DNA of 9,522 bases from Candidatus Sumerlaeota bacterium (lineage in GTDB: Bacteria; Sumerlaeota; Sumerlaeia; JADFCT01). The notes beneath the pieces are model-generated. The model was not told the origin of the DNA. It saw nothing but the letters and a program-made list of their open reading frames with translations, and did not search any database. The position numbers were made by a program, and so were the translations under genes. The stretch lies in contig JAPLSP010000276.1 of the NCBI GenBank assembly GCA_026398575.1, positions 1 to 9,522 on the forward strand. Reading direction: 5' to 3'. This document shows, in pieces, positions 1-6,379 of the stretch (positions within the stretch are counted from its first letter, which is position 1; each line of letters opens with the position of its first letter).

Positions 1-1
1 A

Positions 2-349
2 CTGATTAATCATAGTGAGCGCTTTGCATTGGCGCAACGCACCATCTGCCTCTCGCCCAACCCGAAGATTCTGACCGGTGGCTACTTATGTAGAGCAATT
101 CTCTGTGAGCAGATTCAGAAGTCGCTAGAAGCAAATGCTACGGGATCAACCGTCCTTGGAATCAAAGCCAGCTCGCTCAAGGAAATTAAAATCCCTCTTC
201 CGCCGCTTGACGAACAACGTTGTATCGTGGCGGAACTGGACGACGAGGCGGCGCAGATCGAAGCGGTCCGCGCCCTCATCCCGCGCTACGAAGCCAAAAT
301 CCAACGTATCCTCGACCGCGTGTGGTGCAACAATACGAGAGGTGACTAA
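2..349 (+). CDS. hsdS: Type I restriction-modification specificity subunit HsdS, C-terminal fragment (5' end outside window)
   Basis: The reading frame is open from the left edge and ends at TAA 347-349, so only the last ~115 residues are visible. The TTG at 29 is internal to this frame and not a real start. The fragment carries the classic end of an HsdS target-recognition domain: a GSTVLGI-like stretch, then KEIKIPLPPLDEQRCIVAEL, followed by a charged helix (DDEAAQIEAVRALIPRYEAKIQRIL) typical of the conserved coiled-coil spacer region. In the family, HsdS binds the bipartite DNA site and holds two HsdM methylases and the HsdR motors together. The downstream gene starts on the base after the stop, so the two are co-translated. 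An hsdM gene would be expected to the left. The family call is firm; the target sequence cannot be deduced. Confidence 0.93.
   Translation: MINHSERFALAQRTICLSPNPKILTGGYLCRAILCEQIQKSLEANATGSTVLGIKASSLKEIKIPLPPLDEQRCIVAELDDEAAQIEAVRALIPRYEAKIQRILDRVWCNNTRGD
338..345 (+). promoter_or_regulatory. Shine-Dalgarno site for the 298-aa ABC-3C gene
   Basis: AGAGGTGA lies inside the last codons of hsdS, 4 nt before the ATG at 350. It supports this start and shows that translation restarts directly at the hsdS stop. Confidence 0.6.
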
Positions 350-1246
350 ATGGATCTGCTGGAAAAAGCGTACTATGAGGCACAGTTTGAAAATGCCTTT
401 CTCAAAGCGAGGGGCAACGAATTCCAATCGTTCTTCAATGAACTGATGGGGCGGGCATATAAGAGCGATTACATGCCTTGTCGTCCCTGGGGAAATCGCG
501 GAGATAGAAAGAATGATGGTTTTCTCAAATCAGACCGGCGTCTCTTTCAAGTATATGCGCCTAATGAGATGACCGAGAAAGAAGCCATCGCCAAGATTGA
601 CGAGGACTTCGAGGGGGCCAAGAATTTCTGGGGCAGACTTTTCGACAAATGGGCGTTTGTTCATAATGCCTACGGTGGCATTCCTCCGCATGTGCAGAGG
701 AAAATATTGGATTTGGAGGCAGCGAATCCAGGCTTCAAACTTGAACCATGGGGCTTGGAAGAATTGCGAACTGTCTTTCGCAAACTGGAACGGCAGGATA
801 TCGAATCTTGGCTTGGCTATGCGCCCAATTCTCAAACGAAAGTTAAGATGGGATTCGAGGATCTTCGCGTTGTGCTGGAGACGATTGGATCAAAAAAGCC
901 AGATTCTACTCTGCCAGTCAAACAGGTGCCGCCAAAGAAGATAGAAGCAAATCAGTTGTCCGACGCCATCGCCACGTTATTGAAGGAAGGGATGACCAAA
1001 GCCTCGTTGGTGGATGATTTTTTCCGCAAGTGGCATGACCCTGCGTTCGGTGAGCGGATTGCGATGGCTTTTCGTGAGCAGTATCGAATACTACGTGAAA
1101 CGCGGACACCCAACGAGATATTTTTCGAGTTTCAGACATGGGTGGGCGGTTCGGTGCGCGGAATCGCCGAGCACGAGATGGCGGTCTTGACAGCAATTGC
1201 CTACTATTTTGAGAGTTGTGACATTTTCGAGGAGCCCAATATCTAG
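350..1246 (+). CDS. ABC-three-component (ABC-3C) system protein: nuclease-like N-terminus plus ABC-3C-type C-terminal domain (putative effector)
   Basis: This 298-aa protein has no signal peptide or membrane segment. Residues ~18-145 resemble a restriction-endonuclease-fold module: a helix with RGNEFQSFF (E24), then GDRKNDGFL (D52, D56), then a strand LFQVYAP (Q67). This is the spacing of an E...D...(E/Q)xK active site, but Y69 stands where Lys is usual. Residues ~200-298 look like an ABC-3C C-terminal domain, with a PNEIFFEFQTWV motif and an ending AIAYYFESCDIFEEP. A Pro/Lys-rich linker (~181-197) separates the halves. In published ABC-3C classifications, the CTD protein deploys a variable effector and is encoded with a small middle component and an ABC ATPase. 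Those two follow here directly (TAG|ATG, then ATGA). The role as a DNA- or RNA-cleaving effector is inference; the system call rests mainly on the neighbours and the CTD motifs. Confidence 0.72.
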   Translation: MDLLEKAYYEAQFENAFLKARGNEFQSFFNELMGRAYKSDYMPCRPWGNRGDRKNDGFLKSDRRLFQVYAPNEMTEKEAIAKIDEDFEGAKNFWGRLFDKWAFVHNAYGGIPPHVQRKILDLEAANPGFKLEPWGLEELRTVFRKLERQDIESWLGYAPNSQTKVKMGFEDLRVVLETIGSKKPDSTLPVKQVPPKKIEANQLSDAIATLLKEGMTKASLVDDFFRKWHDPAFGERIAMAFREQYRILRETRTPNEIFFEFQTWVGGSVRGIAEHEMAVLTAIAYYFESCDIFEEPNI

Positions 1247-1477
1247 ATGATTCTGCCTAGCAAACACATCTCGCAGGAAAAGGCATTGCTCACGGTTGGA
1301 GCGGAATTGCTGAAGCATCTGGACCGGCCAAGAACGGTTTCAGCGGTTTGGGAAGATATGAGGAATTCCGCTGACGTCAGTTACGACTGGTTCGTCCTGG
1401 CTCTTGATCTGCTTTATGCTATGGATGCAGTTGAAGTTCGAGAGGGCCTACTAATTAGGCGGAGGCTGTCCTCATGA
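1247..1477 (+). CDS. ABC-3C system middle component (MC6-like), 76 aa
   Basis: This small soluble protein starts on the base after the previous stop and ends in an ATGA overlap with the ATPase gene. A GAGGAG at 1229-1234 is 12 nt upstream, a long spacing, so coupling to the upstream gene probably matters. The sequence has the pattern I associate with ABC-3C middle components: MILPSKHISQEKALLTVGAE at the start, a central SAVWEDM stretch, then FVLALDLLYAMDAVEVREGLL. The last part looks like a winged-helix-type core with a terminal beta hairpin (inference). In the family the middle component is thought to bridge the ABC ATPase and the effector protein. The length fits. The subclass (MC6) is from memory and less certain than the general assignment. 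Confidence 0.75.
   Translation: MILPSKHISQEKALLTVGAELLKHLDRPRTVSAVWEDMRNSADVSYDWFVLALDLLYAMDAVEVREGLLIRRRLSS
1461..1473 (+). promoter_or_regulatory. Shine-Dalgarno site of the DUF2326 ATPase, inside a small hairpin
   Basis: GGAGG at 1461-1465 sits 8 nt before the ATG at 1474. GAGG (1462-1465) can pair with CCTC (1470-1473) across a 4-nt loop, just before the start. A ribosome finishing the 76-aa gene would open it, which would couple the two products. The stem is only 4 bp, so the effect is speculative; the SD itself is clear. Confidence 0.5.
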
Positions 1478-3177
1478 TTCATCGTCTCTATAGTTCGTTG
1501 CCGAATTTCAAGAATCTGGATTTTCATCAGGGGCTCAATGTTTTACTGGCGGAAAAAAGCGAAGGAGCGACCAGCAAGCAAACGCGAAACCGGGCGGGAA
1601 AGACCAGTCTGATCGAAATTGTGCATTTTCTAACTGGCGCAAAGATCGATGAGAAATCGCTCTTCAAGGCGGACGAGCTTAAGGACATGACATTTGGGAT
1701 GGCTTTCGACTTGTCCAAGGAAACCATGACTATTGAACGTCAGAACAAGAGCAGAGCCGGCTTCACATTGAACGATAACCTGATTGCGGCAATACAGTGG
1801 AAGGAGAAATTGGGACGGGATATATTCGGTCTGAATGATATTGCGGACGATGATGGACGCGCTCCAACTTTCCGCTCCCTGTTTGCCTACTTTGTTCGTC
1901 GTGCCACTAGCGGCGCTTTCCTCACTCCAGAGAAGCAAGCCTCCATGCAGGGCACCGGCGACTACCAGATGGCACTGATGTATTTGTTCGGTCTGGACTG
2001 GAAGATTGCCCGTGATTGGCAAGGCGTCCGGGACCGGGAAAACACTCTGGACGAATTGAAGAAGGCGGCCAAGTCCGGAGCATTTGGCAGCATCATTGGA
2101 AGCGCAGCCGAATTGCGTACCCAACTGACGGTGGCCGAAGATCACTTGAGAAATCTTAAACAGGAAATAGAGCAATTTCACGTTCACCCGCAATACCTTG
2201 ACATGGAAGCGGAAGCCGATGATCTCACTCGGAGATTGGGTGATTTGGCGAATGACAATACCATTGATTTATCTCTTATTCGCGACTTGGAATTAGCAAT
2301 TGAATCGGAAACCCCTCCTGCGCTTACGGACCTTCAATCCGTATATGAAGAGGCCGGAATCATATTGCCGGATTTGGTGAAGAAACGCTACGAAGATGTC
2401 CGTGGCTTCCATGAATCAGTGGTGCGCAACCGCCGGGATTATCTTTCGGGCGAATTGGATGATGCTAGGTCACGCATTGAAATTCGGAATCAAGAAAAGG
2501 TCCGGCTGGATGGACGACGCGCCGAAATCATGGCCACGCTGAATAGTCATGGCGCCCTCGATCAATTCACTAAATTGCAGGCGGAAGTGGGGCGTGTTGA
2601 ATCCCAAGTGGAAGCATTGCGCCAGCGTTTTTATTCCGCCGAGAAGTTAGAGGGGACGAAAAGCGAATTGGAAATAGAGCGCAATCGTCTGCTGCTGCGG
2701 CTTCGGCGGGACTTCACTGAGCAGACGGAGAGGCTTTCCGAGGCCATTCTTGCATATGAGCAAACTTCCAAACGGCTGTACGAAGATGCTGGCAGCATGA
2801 TTGTAGATGAAACCTCAAATGGTCCGATTTTTCGCTTTCCAATTCATGGGGCACGGAGTGAAGGCATAAAGAGCATGCAGATTTTTTGTTTCGACATGAT
2901 GCTCATGCGTCTTTGTGCGCAACGGGGCGTCGGGCCCGGCTTTCTAATCCATGACAGCCATCTTTTTGATGGGGTAGATGGACGCCAGGTCATTAGCGCT
3001 ATGCGCGTTGGAGCGGAGACCGCCGAGGAATTGGATTTTCAATACATCGTCACAATGAATGAAGACGATGCGTTCAAGGAAACTGTAGAAGGATTTGATC
3101 TGAACGATTATGTCCTTCCTGTGAAATTGACCGATGCCACGGAAGACGGCGGCTTATTCGGAATGCGATTTGATTAA
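1474..3177 (+). CDS. DUF2326 SMC/Rad50-like ABC ATPase of the ABC-3C system
   Basis: This 567-aa protein has an SMC/Rad50-like plan. The N-terminal lobe has a P-loop at ~36-45 (QTRNRAGKTSLIE), which keeps AGKTS but lacks the first Gly of a textbook Walker A. The middle is heptad-rich coiled coil (~208-260 and ~320-430). The C-terminal DUF2326 lobe (~430-567) holds a signature-like ARSEGIKSMQIFCFD (~461-474) and a Walker-B-like GFLIHDSHLFDG (~489-500). In that motif the catalytic Glu is replaced by Ser-His, as I recall is usual for DUF2326 proteins. Such ATPases are thought to sense nucleic-acid structures and gate an effector in ABC-3C defence systems. The gene overlaps the middle component by ATGA and ends 5 nt before hsdR. 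The start has a good GGAGG. The G+C content looks lower than in hsdR. It could alternatively act on DNA breaks, as RecF/RecN-like proteins do, but the neighbours favour ABC-3C. Confidence 0.88.
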   Translation: MIHRLYSSLPNFKNLDFHQGLNVLLAEKSEGATSKQTRNRAGKTSLIEIVHFLTGAKIDEKSLFKADELKDMTFGMAFDLSKETMTIERQNKSRAGFTLNDNLIAAIQWKEKLGRDIFGLNDIADDDGRAPTFRSLFAYFVRRATSGAFLTPEKQASMQGTGDYQMALMYLFGLDWKIARDWQGVRDRENTLDELKKAAKSGAFGSIIGSAAELRTQLTVAEDHLRNLKQEIEQFHVHPQYLDMEAEADDLTRRLGDLANDNTIDLSLIRDLELAIESETPPALTDLQSVYEEAGIILPDLVKKRYEDVRGFHESVVRNRRDYLSGELDDARSRIEIRNQEKVRLDGRRAEIMATLNSHGALDQFTKLQAEVGRVESQVEALRQRFYSAEKLEGTKSELEIERNRLLLRLRRDFTEQTERLSEAILAYEQTSKRLYEDAGSMIVDETSNGPIFRFPIHGARSEGIKSMQIFCFDMMLMRLCAQRGVGPGFLIHDSHLFDGVDGRQVISAMRVGAETAEELDFQYIVTMNEDDAFKETVEGFDLNDYVLPVKLTDATEDGGLFGMRFD

Positions 3178-3182
3178 TTGAA

Positions 3183-5750
3183 ATGTCCACCGAAGCACAA
3201 GCTCGGATCACGATCAACCACCTGCTTGAAGAAGCGGGGTGGCGTTTTGTTGCCGATGGCAGGGGACGTCCGGCGAATATTGTCTGCGAGCACCGGGTCA
3301 AGAAGCGGCGGCTCGATGATGGGAACGGACTGGGCGCCGATTTCGAACATGCGCCGGGCGGCTTCGTTGATTATGTGTTGCAGAACACGGATGGTCGGGC
3401 GGTGGCGGTGGTCGAGGCGAAACGCGAGAGCATTGAACCGCTGACGGCCAAGGAGCAGGCGCGGGCTTATGCCGAGAGTTTGGGAGTGGCGCACATTTTC
3501 CTCAGCAATGGGCTGGCGCATTATTACTGGAATCTGCGGCAGGGCAACCCGACGCGCGTGTCGCGGTTTTTGCCACTCGAAGAGCTGGGGAAGGCGGCGG
3601 AGTGGCAGCCTGATCCGGCGCGGATGGCGGCCATCGCCGTGGATGAGAACTACATCGCCGTCTCGCAGGACGCTGCGTGGCTCGGTTACACGCTCGCCGA
3701 GCAGCGCGAGGCAATGACCAACAAGAAAATCCGCCTGCTGCGCGACTATCAGATCGCCGGCGTCCACGCGCTCCAGCGGGCTGCCGCGCAAGGGAAGGAC
3801 CGTTTCCTGTTCGAGATGGCGACGGGAACGGGCAAGACGCTGCTGAGCGCGGCCATCGCCAAACTTTACCTACGCACTGATAATGCGCAGCGGGTTCTTT
3901 TCCTCGTGGACCGGCTGGAGCTGGAGAGCCAGGCATTGGGGGCGTTTGCCGGCTATCTGGCGAATGACGGCATCGAGACCGTGATCTACAAGCAGCGGCG
4001 CGACGACTGGAAACAGGCGCAGGTTGTGGTGACGACGATCCAGAGTCTGGCCGCGCATAACCGTTTCCTGCACGAATTCGCGCCGACGGACTTTCAACTG
4101 GTCATCAGCGATGAAGCGCATCGCACGATCAGCGGCAACAACCGGGCGATCTTCGAGTATTTCGTCGGAGCGAAGCTGGGCCTGACCGCGACGCCGAAGG
4201 ATTACCTGAAAGGCGTGAATCAAAGCGAGATGCAGGAAAACGATCCGCGCGCGCTGGAACGGCGGTTGCTGCTGGATACCTACACGACCTTCGGCTGCGG
4301 CGATGGCGCGCCGACGTATCGCTTCAGTCTGGTGGATGCCGTGCGGCACGATCCGCCCTATCTGGTGAATCCGCTGGCGCTGGACGCGCGGACGGAGATC
4401 ACGACGAAGATGCTCTCCGAAAAGGGTTACGCCGTCGCCGTTCCGGCTGACGAGGATGGCAAGGAGAGTGAAATCGTTTTCATAAAGAAGGACTACGAAC
4501 GCAAGTTCTTCTCCGATGATACCAACCTGAGTTTTGCGCGGTGCTTTCTGGAAAACGCTCTGCGCGACCCGTTGACCGGGGAGATTGGGAAGACGATTTT
4601 CTTTGCCGTCAGCCGCCGTCACGCGACTAAGTTGGTGACGCAGCTGAATGAGGTCGCTGCGTATATGTGGCCTGAAGCTTATGGGGCGGGGTCCGCATTC
4701 GCCGTGCAGGTCACCTCGGACGTCCCCGGCGCGCAACTGATGACGATCCAGTTCGCCCACAACAATCTGAACGGCAAATCGTGCTGGCAGGCCGATGATT
4801 TTCGAGACTACGACACCAGCCGCACGCGGGTCTGCGTCACGGTGGGGATGATGACGACCGGCTACAACTGCGACGACATCCTGAACGTCGTGCTGGCGCG
4901 GCCCATGTTTTCGCCGACGGATTTCATCCAGATCAAGGGCCGCGGGACGCGGCCTTACTCATTCAAGCATGGCGCCGGCGCGGAGGCGCGCACGGCGGAC
5001 AAGAAGGCATACGCGCTTTTCGATTTCTTTGGCAACTGCGAATATTTCGAAGACGATTTCGATTACGACGCGAAACTGAAATTGCCGGAGAAAGATGAGG
5101 GCGGCTGGAGTGGCGACGATGAGGGCGGCGGGGAATGGCGCGTCATGTACCCCTATACGAACACCTCGCCCGATCCCATAGCGGTGATGGATCGCGAGGA
5201 AATCGGCGCGTTTGGCATGAAGATTGACCGCGAGATGTATCGCGAGCGGTTTGCGGAGCAGGCTCGCGAGGCGACGGACGCGGATTCTTCTCTGCACGAA
5301 GCGGTGAAAGCGGAGAACTGGTCCGCCGTGGAAAGCCTTGTGCGCCAGAAGCTGTTCGATAAGCCGGAGGAATTCTGGAATCTATTGAAGCTACAAAAAG
5401 TGTATTCGACGGATCGAAATCCGAGTTTGCGTGAAATTCTGCTGCATGTTTTCGGCCTGATGCCGGCAATCCCGACGCGCGCTCAATTAGCGGATGAAGC
5501 CTATGAGCGCTTTGCAGCTTCGCAGCCGTTCAGAGCTACGCAGTCGCGATCCATGCAGGAAGTCTTCAACGCCTATCTGCTCAGCCCGGAGGCCCGAAAA
5601 ATGATGGAAGAAGGGCGATTTGCGGAGATGCGAGCCTGCGACGCAGGATTGCACGAGGCAATTGCCGCTTTAACGCCGAATGAGCGCGCCTCAATGATGG
5701 CCTATCTGCGTGCTGAAGTCCCGTTAGACAGTTTCCTAAAAGCGGCGTGA
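3183..5750 (+). CDS. hsdR: Type I restriction enzyme R subunit (EcoEI-like HsdR; nuclease plus DEAH helicase/translocase)
   Basis: This 855-aa, full-length subunit is the ATP-driven translocase and nuclease of the type I complex. The N-terminal PD-(D/E)xK nuclease has D63, E78 and K80 (FVDYVL ... VVEAKRES). The helicase motor follows: motif I EMATGTGKTL (211-220), DEAH at 310-313, motif III LTATP (334-338), and motif VI QIKGRGTRP (583-591) preceded by TVGMMTTGYNCDDI. The C-terminal ~180 residues match the EcoEI-type R C-terminal domain, which contacts the methylase core. All key motifs look intact. The ATG at 3183 is 5 nt after the upstream stop and no Shine-Dalgarno sequence is visible, yet the nuclease domain begins right away and no other in-frame Met is close. 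Translation therefore probably relies on coupling to the ATPase gene. Its partner HsdS is at the left edge and HsdM is outside the window. Confidence 0.95.
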   Translation: MSTEAQARITINHLLEEAGWRFVADGRGRPANIVCEHRVKKRRLDDGNGLGADFEHAPGGFVDYVLQNTDGRAVAVVEAKRESIEPLTAKEQARAYAESLGVAHIFLSNGLAHYYWNLRQGNPTRVSRFLPLEELGKAAEWQPDPARMAAIAVDENYIAVSQDAAWLGYTLAEQREAMTNKKIRLLRDYQIAGVHALQRAAAQGKDRFLFEMATGTGKTLLSAAIAKLYLRTDNAQRVLFLVDRLELESQALGAFAGYLANDGIETVIYKQRRDDWKQAQVVVTTIQSLAAHNRFLHEFAPTDFQLVISDEAHRTISGNNRAIFEYFVGAKLGLTATPKDYLKGVNQSEMQENDPRALERRLLLDTYTTFGCGDGAPTYRFSLVDAVRHDPPYLVNPLALDARTEITTKMLSEKGYAVAVPADEDGKESEIVFIKKDYERKFFSDDTNLSFARCFLENALRDPLTGEIGKTIFFAVSRRHATKLVTQLNEVAAYMWPEAYGAGSAFAVQVTSDVPGAQLMTIQFAHNNLNGKSCWQADDFRDYDTSRTRVCVTVGMMTTGYNCDDILNVVLARPMFSPTDFIQIKGRGTRPYSFKHGAGAEARTADKKAYALFDFFGNCEYFEDDFDYDAKLKLPEKDEGGWSGDDEGGGEWRVMYPYTNTSPDPIAVMDREEIGAFGMKIDREMYRERFAEQAREATDADSSLHEAVKAENWSAVESLVRQKLFDKPEEFWNLLKLQKVYSTDRNPSLREILLHVFGLMPAIPTRAQLADEAYERFAASQPFRATQSRSMQEVFNAYLLSPEARKMMEEGRFAEMRACDAGLHEAIAALTPNERASMMAYLRAEVPLDSFLKAA

Positions 5751-5846
5751 TCTGATGCGTTGATATCACTGGACCGCGCTGGCAGTCCAATGCATTGAAA
5801 ACATGGCCCGCACGCGATCTCTTTAGGAAAAAGCCAGGGACAAAAT

Positions 5847-5876
5847 AAAAAAAAGCCCCATCTTCCCAGATGGGGC
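5847..5876 (-). terminator. Rho-independent terminator of csp copy A
   Basis: Read on the minus strand, GCCCCATCT-GGGA-AGATGGGGC forms a perfect 9-bp G+C-rich stem (5855-5876), followed at once by eight T (5847-5854) and then ATTTT. On the plus strand there is no T-run after the hairpin, so it serves csp and not hsdR. Confidence 0.93.
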
Positions 5877-5887
5877 CAATCTTGTTT

Positions 5888-5911
5888 CGATAGCGAGTTA
5901 CCGCTTAATCG
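5888..5911 (-). other. Conserved 3'-UTR stem-loop of csp copy A
   Basis: Between the csp stop and the terminator, CGAT..GCG pairs with CGC.ATCG around a 6-nt loop with a small bulge. The same structure is at 6347-6370 in the other copy. There the loop bases differ (GTAACT against GCAATT) while the stem bases are the same. Function unknown; it may stabilise the 3' end of the mRNA. Confidence 0.45.
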
Positions 5912-5920
5912 TAAACGGGA

Positions 5921-6136
5921 TCAGATAGGTGAGACGTTGGTGGCTTCGGGGCCTTTGCCCTTGCGGCCTTCGCCAACTTCATACTGAACCTTCTGACCTT
6001 CGGGAAGGCTGCGATAGCCTTCCATTTTGATGTTCGAGTGATGGCAGAAAAGATCCTCTCCACCCTTGTCGGGAGCGATGAATCCAAACCCCTTCTGATC
6101 GTTGAACCACTTGACTGTTCCAGTTTCCACGGGCAC
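5921..6136 (-). CDS. CspA-family cold-shock protein, copy A
   Basis: This 71-aa cold-shock-domain protein is a single OB fold that binds single-stranded nucleic acid and melts RNA structure at low temperature. The family hallmarks are present: [16 protein letters not shown] with RNP1 KGFGFI at 15-20, and RNP2-like DLFCHHSNI at 28-36, where Cys replaces the more common Val. The GPEATNV ending is typical. The GTG at 6136 gives MPVETG; a second GTG at 6130 gives METGTVKW, the commoner family start. GAGGAG at 6140-6145 is 3 nt from the first and 9 nt from the second, so the start is ambiguous by two codons. It differs from copy B at only four residues (2, 45, 56, 71). It has its own promoter and terminator, so it is monocistronic, and it converges with hsdR. 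Confidence 0.95.
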   Translation of the reverse strand: MPVETGTVKWFNDQKGFGFIAPDKGGEDLFCHHSNIKMEGYRSLPEGQKVQYEVGEGRKGKGPEATNVSPI

Positions 6137-6139
6137 TTA

Positions 6140-6145
6140 CTCCTC
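6140..6145 (-). promoter_or_regulatory. Shine-Dalgarno site of csp copy A
   Basis: GAGGAG on the minus strand, 3 nt before the first GTG and 9 nt before the second. It lies directly after a small hairpin (6146-6160), so access by the ribosome may depend on leader structure. Confidence 0.6.
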
Positions 6146-6232
6146 GGCCTATTTCAGGCCTGCTTTCGTTCACCCTCATTAATGTGTTACGAGTAACGCC
6201 CCCGAGGGATTTAAGGGCCCAAGCTCGACACA
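6146..6232 (-). promoter_or_regulatory. Structured 5' leader of csp copy A (possible cold-responsive element)
   Basis: With the -10 at 6239-6244, transcription should begin near 6232, giving a leader of about 95 nt. It contains two perfect small inverted repeats: GTTAC-TC-GTAAC (6186-6197) and GGCCT-GAAAT-AGGCC (6146-6160), the second touching the SD. The same elements occur at the same places in copy B. Long structured leaders are known for cspA-type mRNAs and act as thermosensors there; that role here is inferred. Confidence 0.5.
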
Positions 6233-6238
6233 AGCGAG

Positions 6239-6267
6239 AATGTACTTTATCATGGCCTTGATGTCAA
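6239..6267 (-). promoter_or_regulatory. Sigma-70-type promoter of csp copy A
   Basis: On the minus strand a perfect -35 TTGACA (6262-6267) is followed by a 17-bp spacer and TACATT (6239-6244, 4 of 6 match to TATAAT). It lies between the terminator of copy B and the leader of copy A, where a promoter is needed. Confidence 0.7.
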
Positions 6268-6304
6268 GCGCTCTTTATCCCGCTATGAAAAAGGGCGCCA
6301 AAAT

Positions 6305-6334
6305 AAAAAAAAGCCCCATCCTCCCAGACGGGGC
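6305..6334 (-). terminator. Rho-independent terminator of csp copy B
   Basis: On the minus strand GCCCCGTCT-GGGA-GGATGGGGC forms a 9-bp stem (6313-6334) with two G-U pairs, followed by eight T (6305-6312). Against copy A the changes turn A-U or C-G pairs into wobble pairs, so the stem is conserved. It shields copy A from read-through. Confidence 0.92.
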
Positions 6335-6346
6335 TCATTTCAGTTT

Positions 6347-6370
6347 CGATAGCGAATTGCCGCTTAATCG
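6347..6370 (-). other. Conserved 3'-UTR stem-loop of csp copy B
   Basis: Counterpart of 5888-5911: the same CGAT..GCG / CGC.ATCG stem with a changed loop, between the stop codon and the terminator. Confidence 0.45.
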
Positions 6371-6379
6371 TAAACGGAA

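Larger units (their letters stand above)
5842..6233 (-). repeat. Copy A of a ~459-bp-spaced tandem duplication containing a whole csp transcription unit
   Basis: Matching sequence runs from the terminator T-tract through the 3'-UTR hairpin, the CDS and the 5' leader, and fades near the -10 element. The second copy is 6300-6692. The first ~70 nt of leader upstream of the start codons differ at only a few bases. The promoters beyond that point are different, so the duplication has partly diverged or recruited a new promoter. Confidence 0.85.

Noticed and set aside
29..31. TTG as start of a short hsdS-like gene
   Set aside because: The frame is open to the left edge and the residues before it read smoothly as HsdS; this is a fragment cut by the window, not a small gene.
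3870..4760. Minus-strand open frame of 296 codons inside hsdR
   Set aside because: It lies opposite conserved helicase motifs of hsdR, is Arg-rich and matches no family I know; it is a composition-driven shadow.
5756..5802. Possible terminator for hsdR: TGGAC...GTCCA with a flanking GCGTTG/CAATGC pairing
   Set aside because: The loop is 10 nt, the outer helix has a 7-nt bulge and no T-run follows on the plus strand, so it is not a convincing intrinsic terminator.
5979..6233. Overlapping minus-strand frame that starts in the csp leader and runs through the CDS; a similar frame is at 6438-6638
   Set aside because: It is present in both copies only because the DNA is duplicated. The csp reading frame explains the conservation, the leader changes alter the amino acids of this frame, and there is no SD before its starts.
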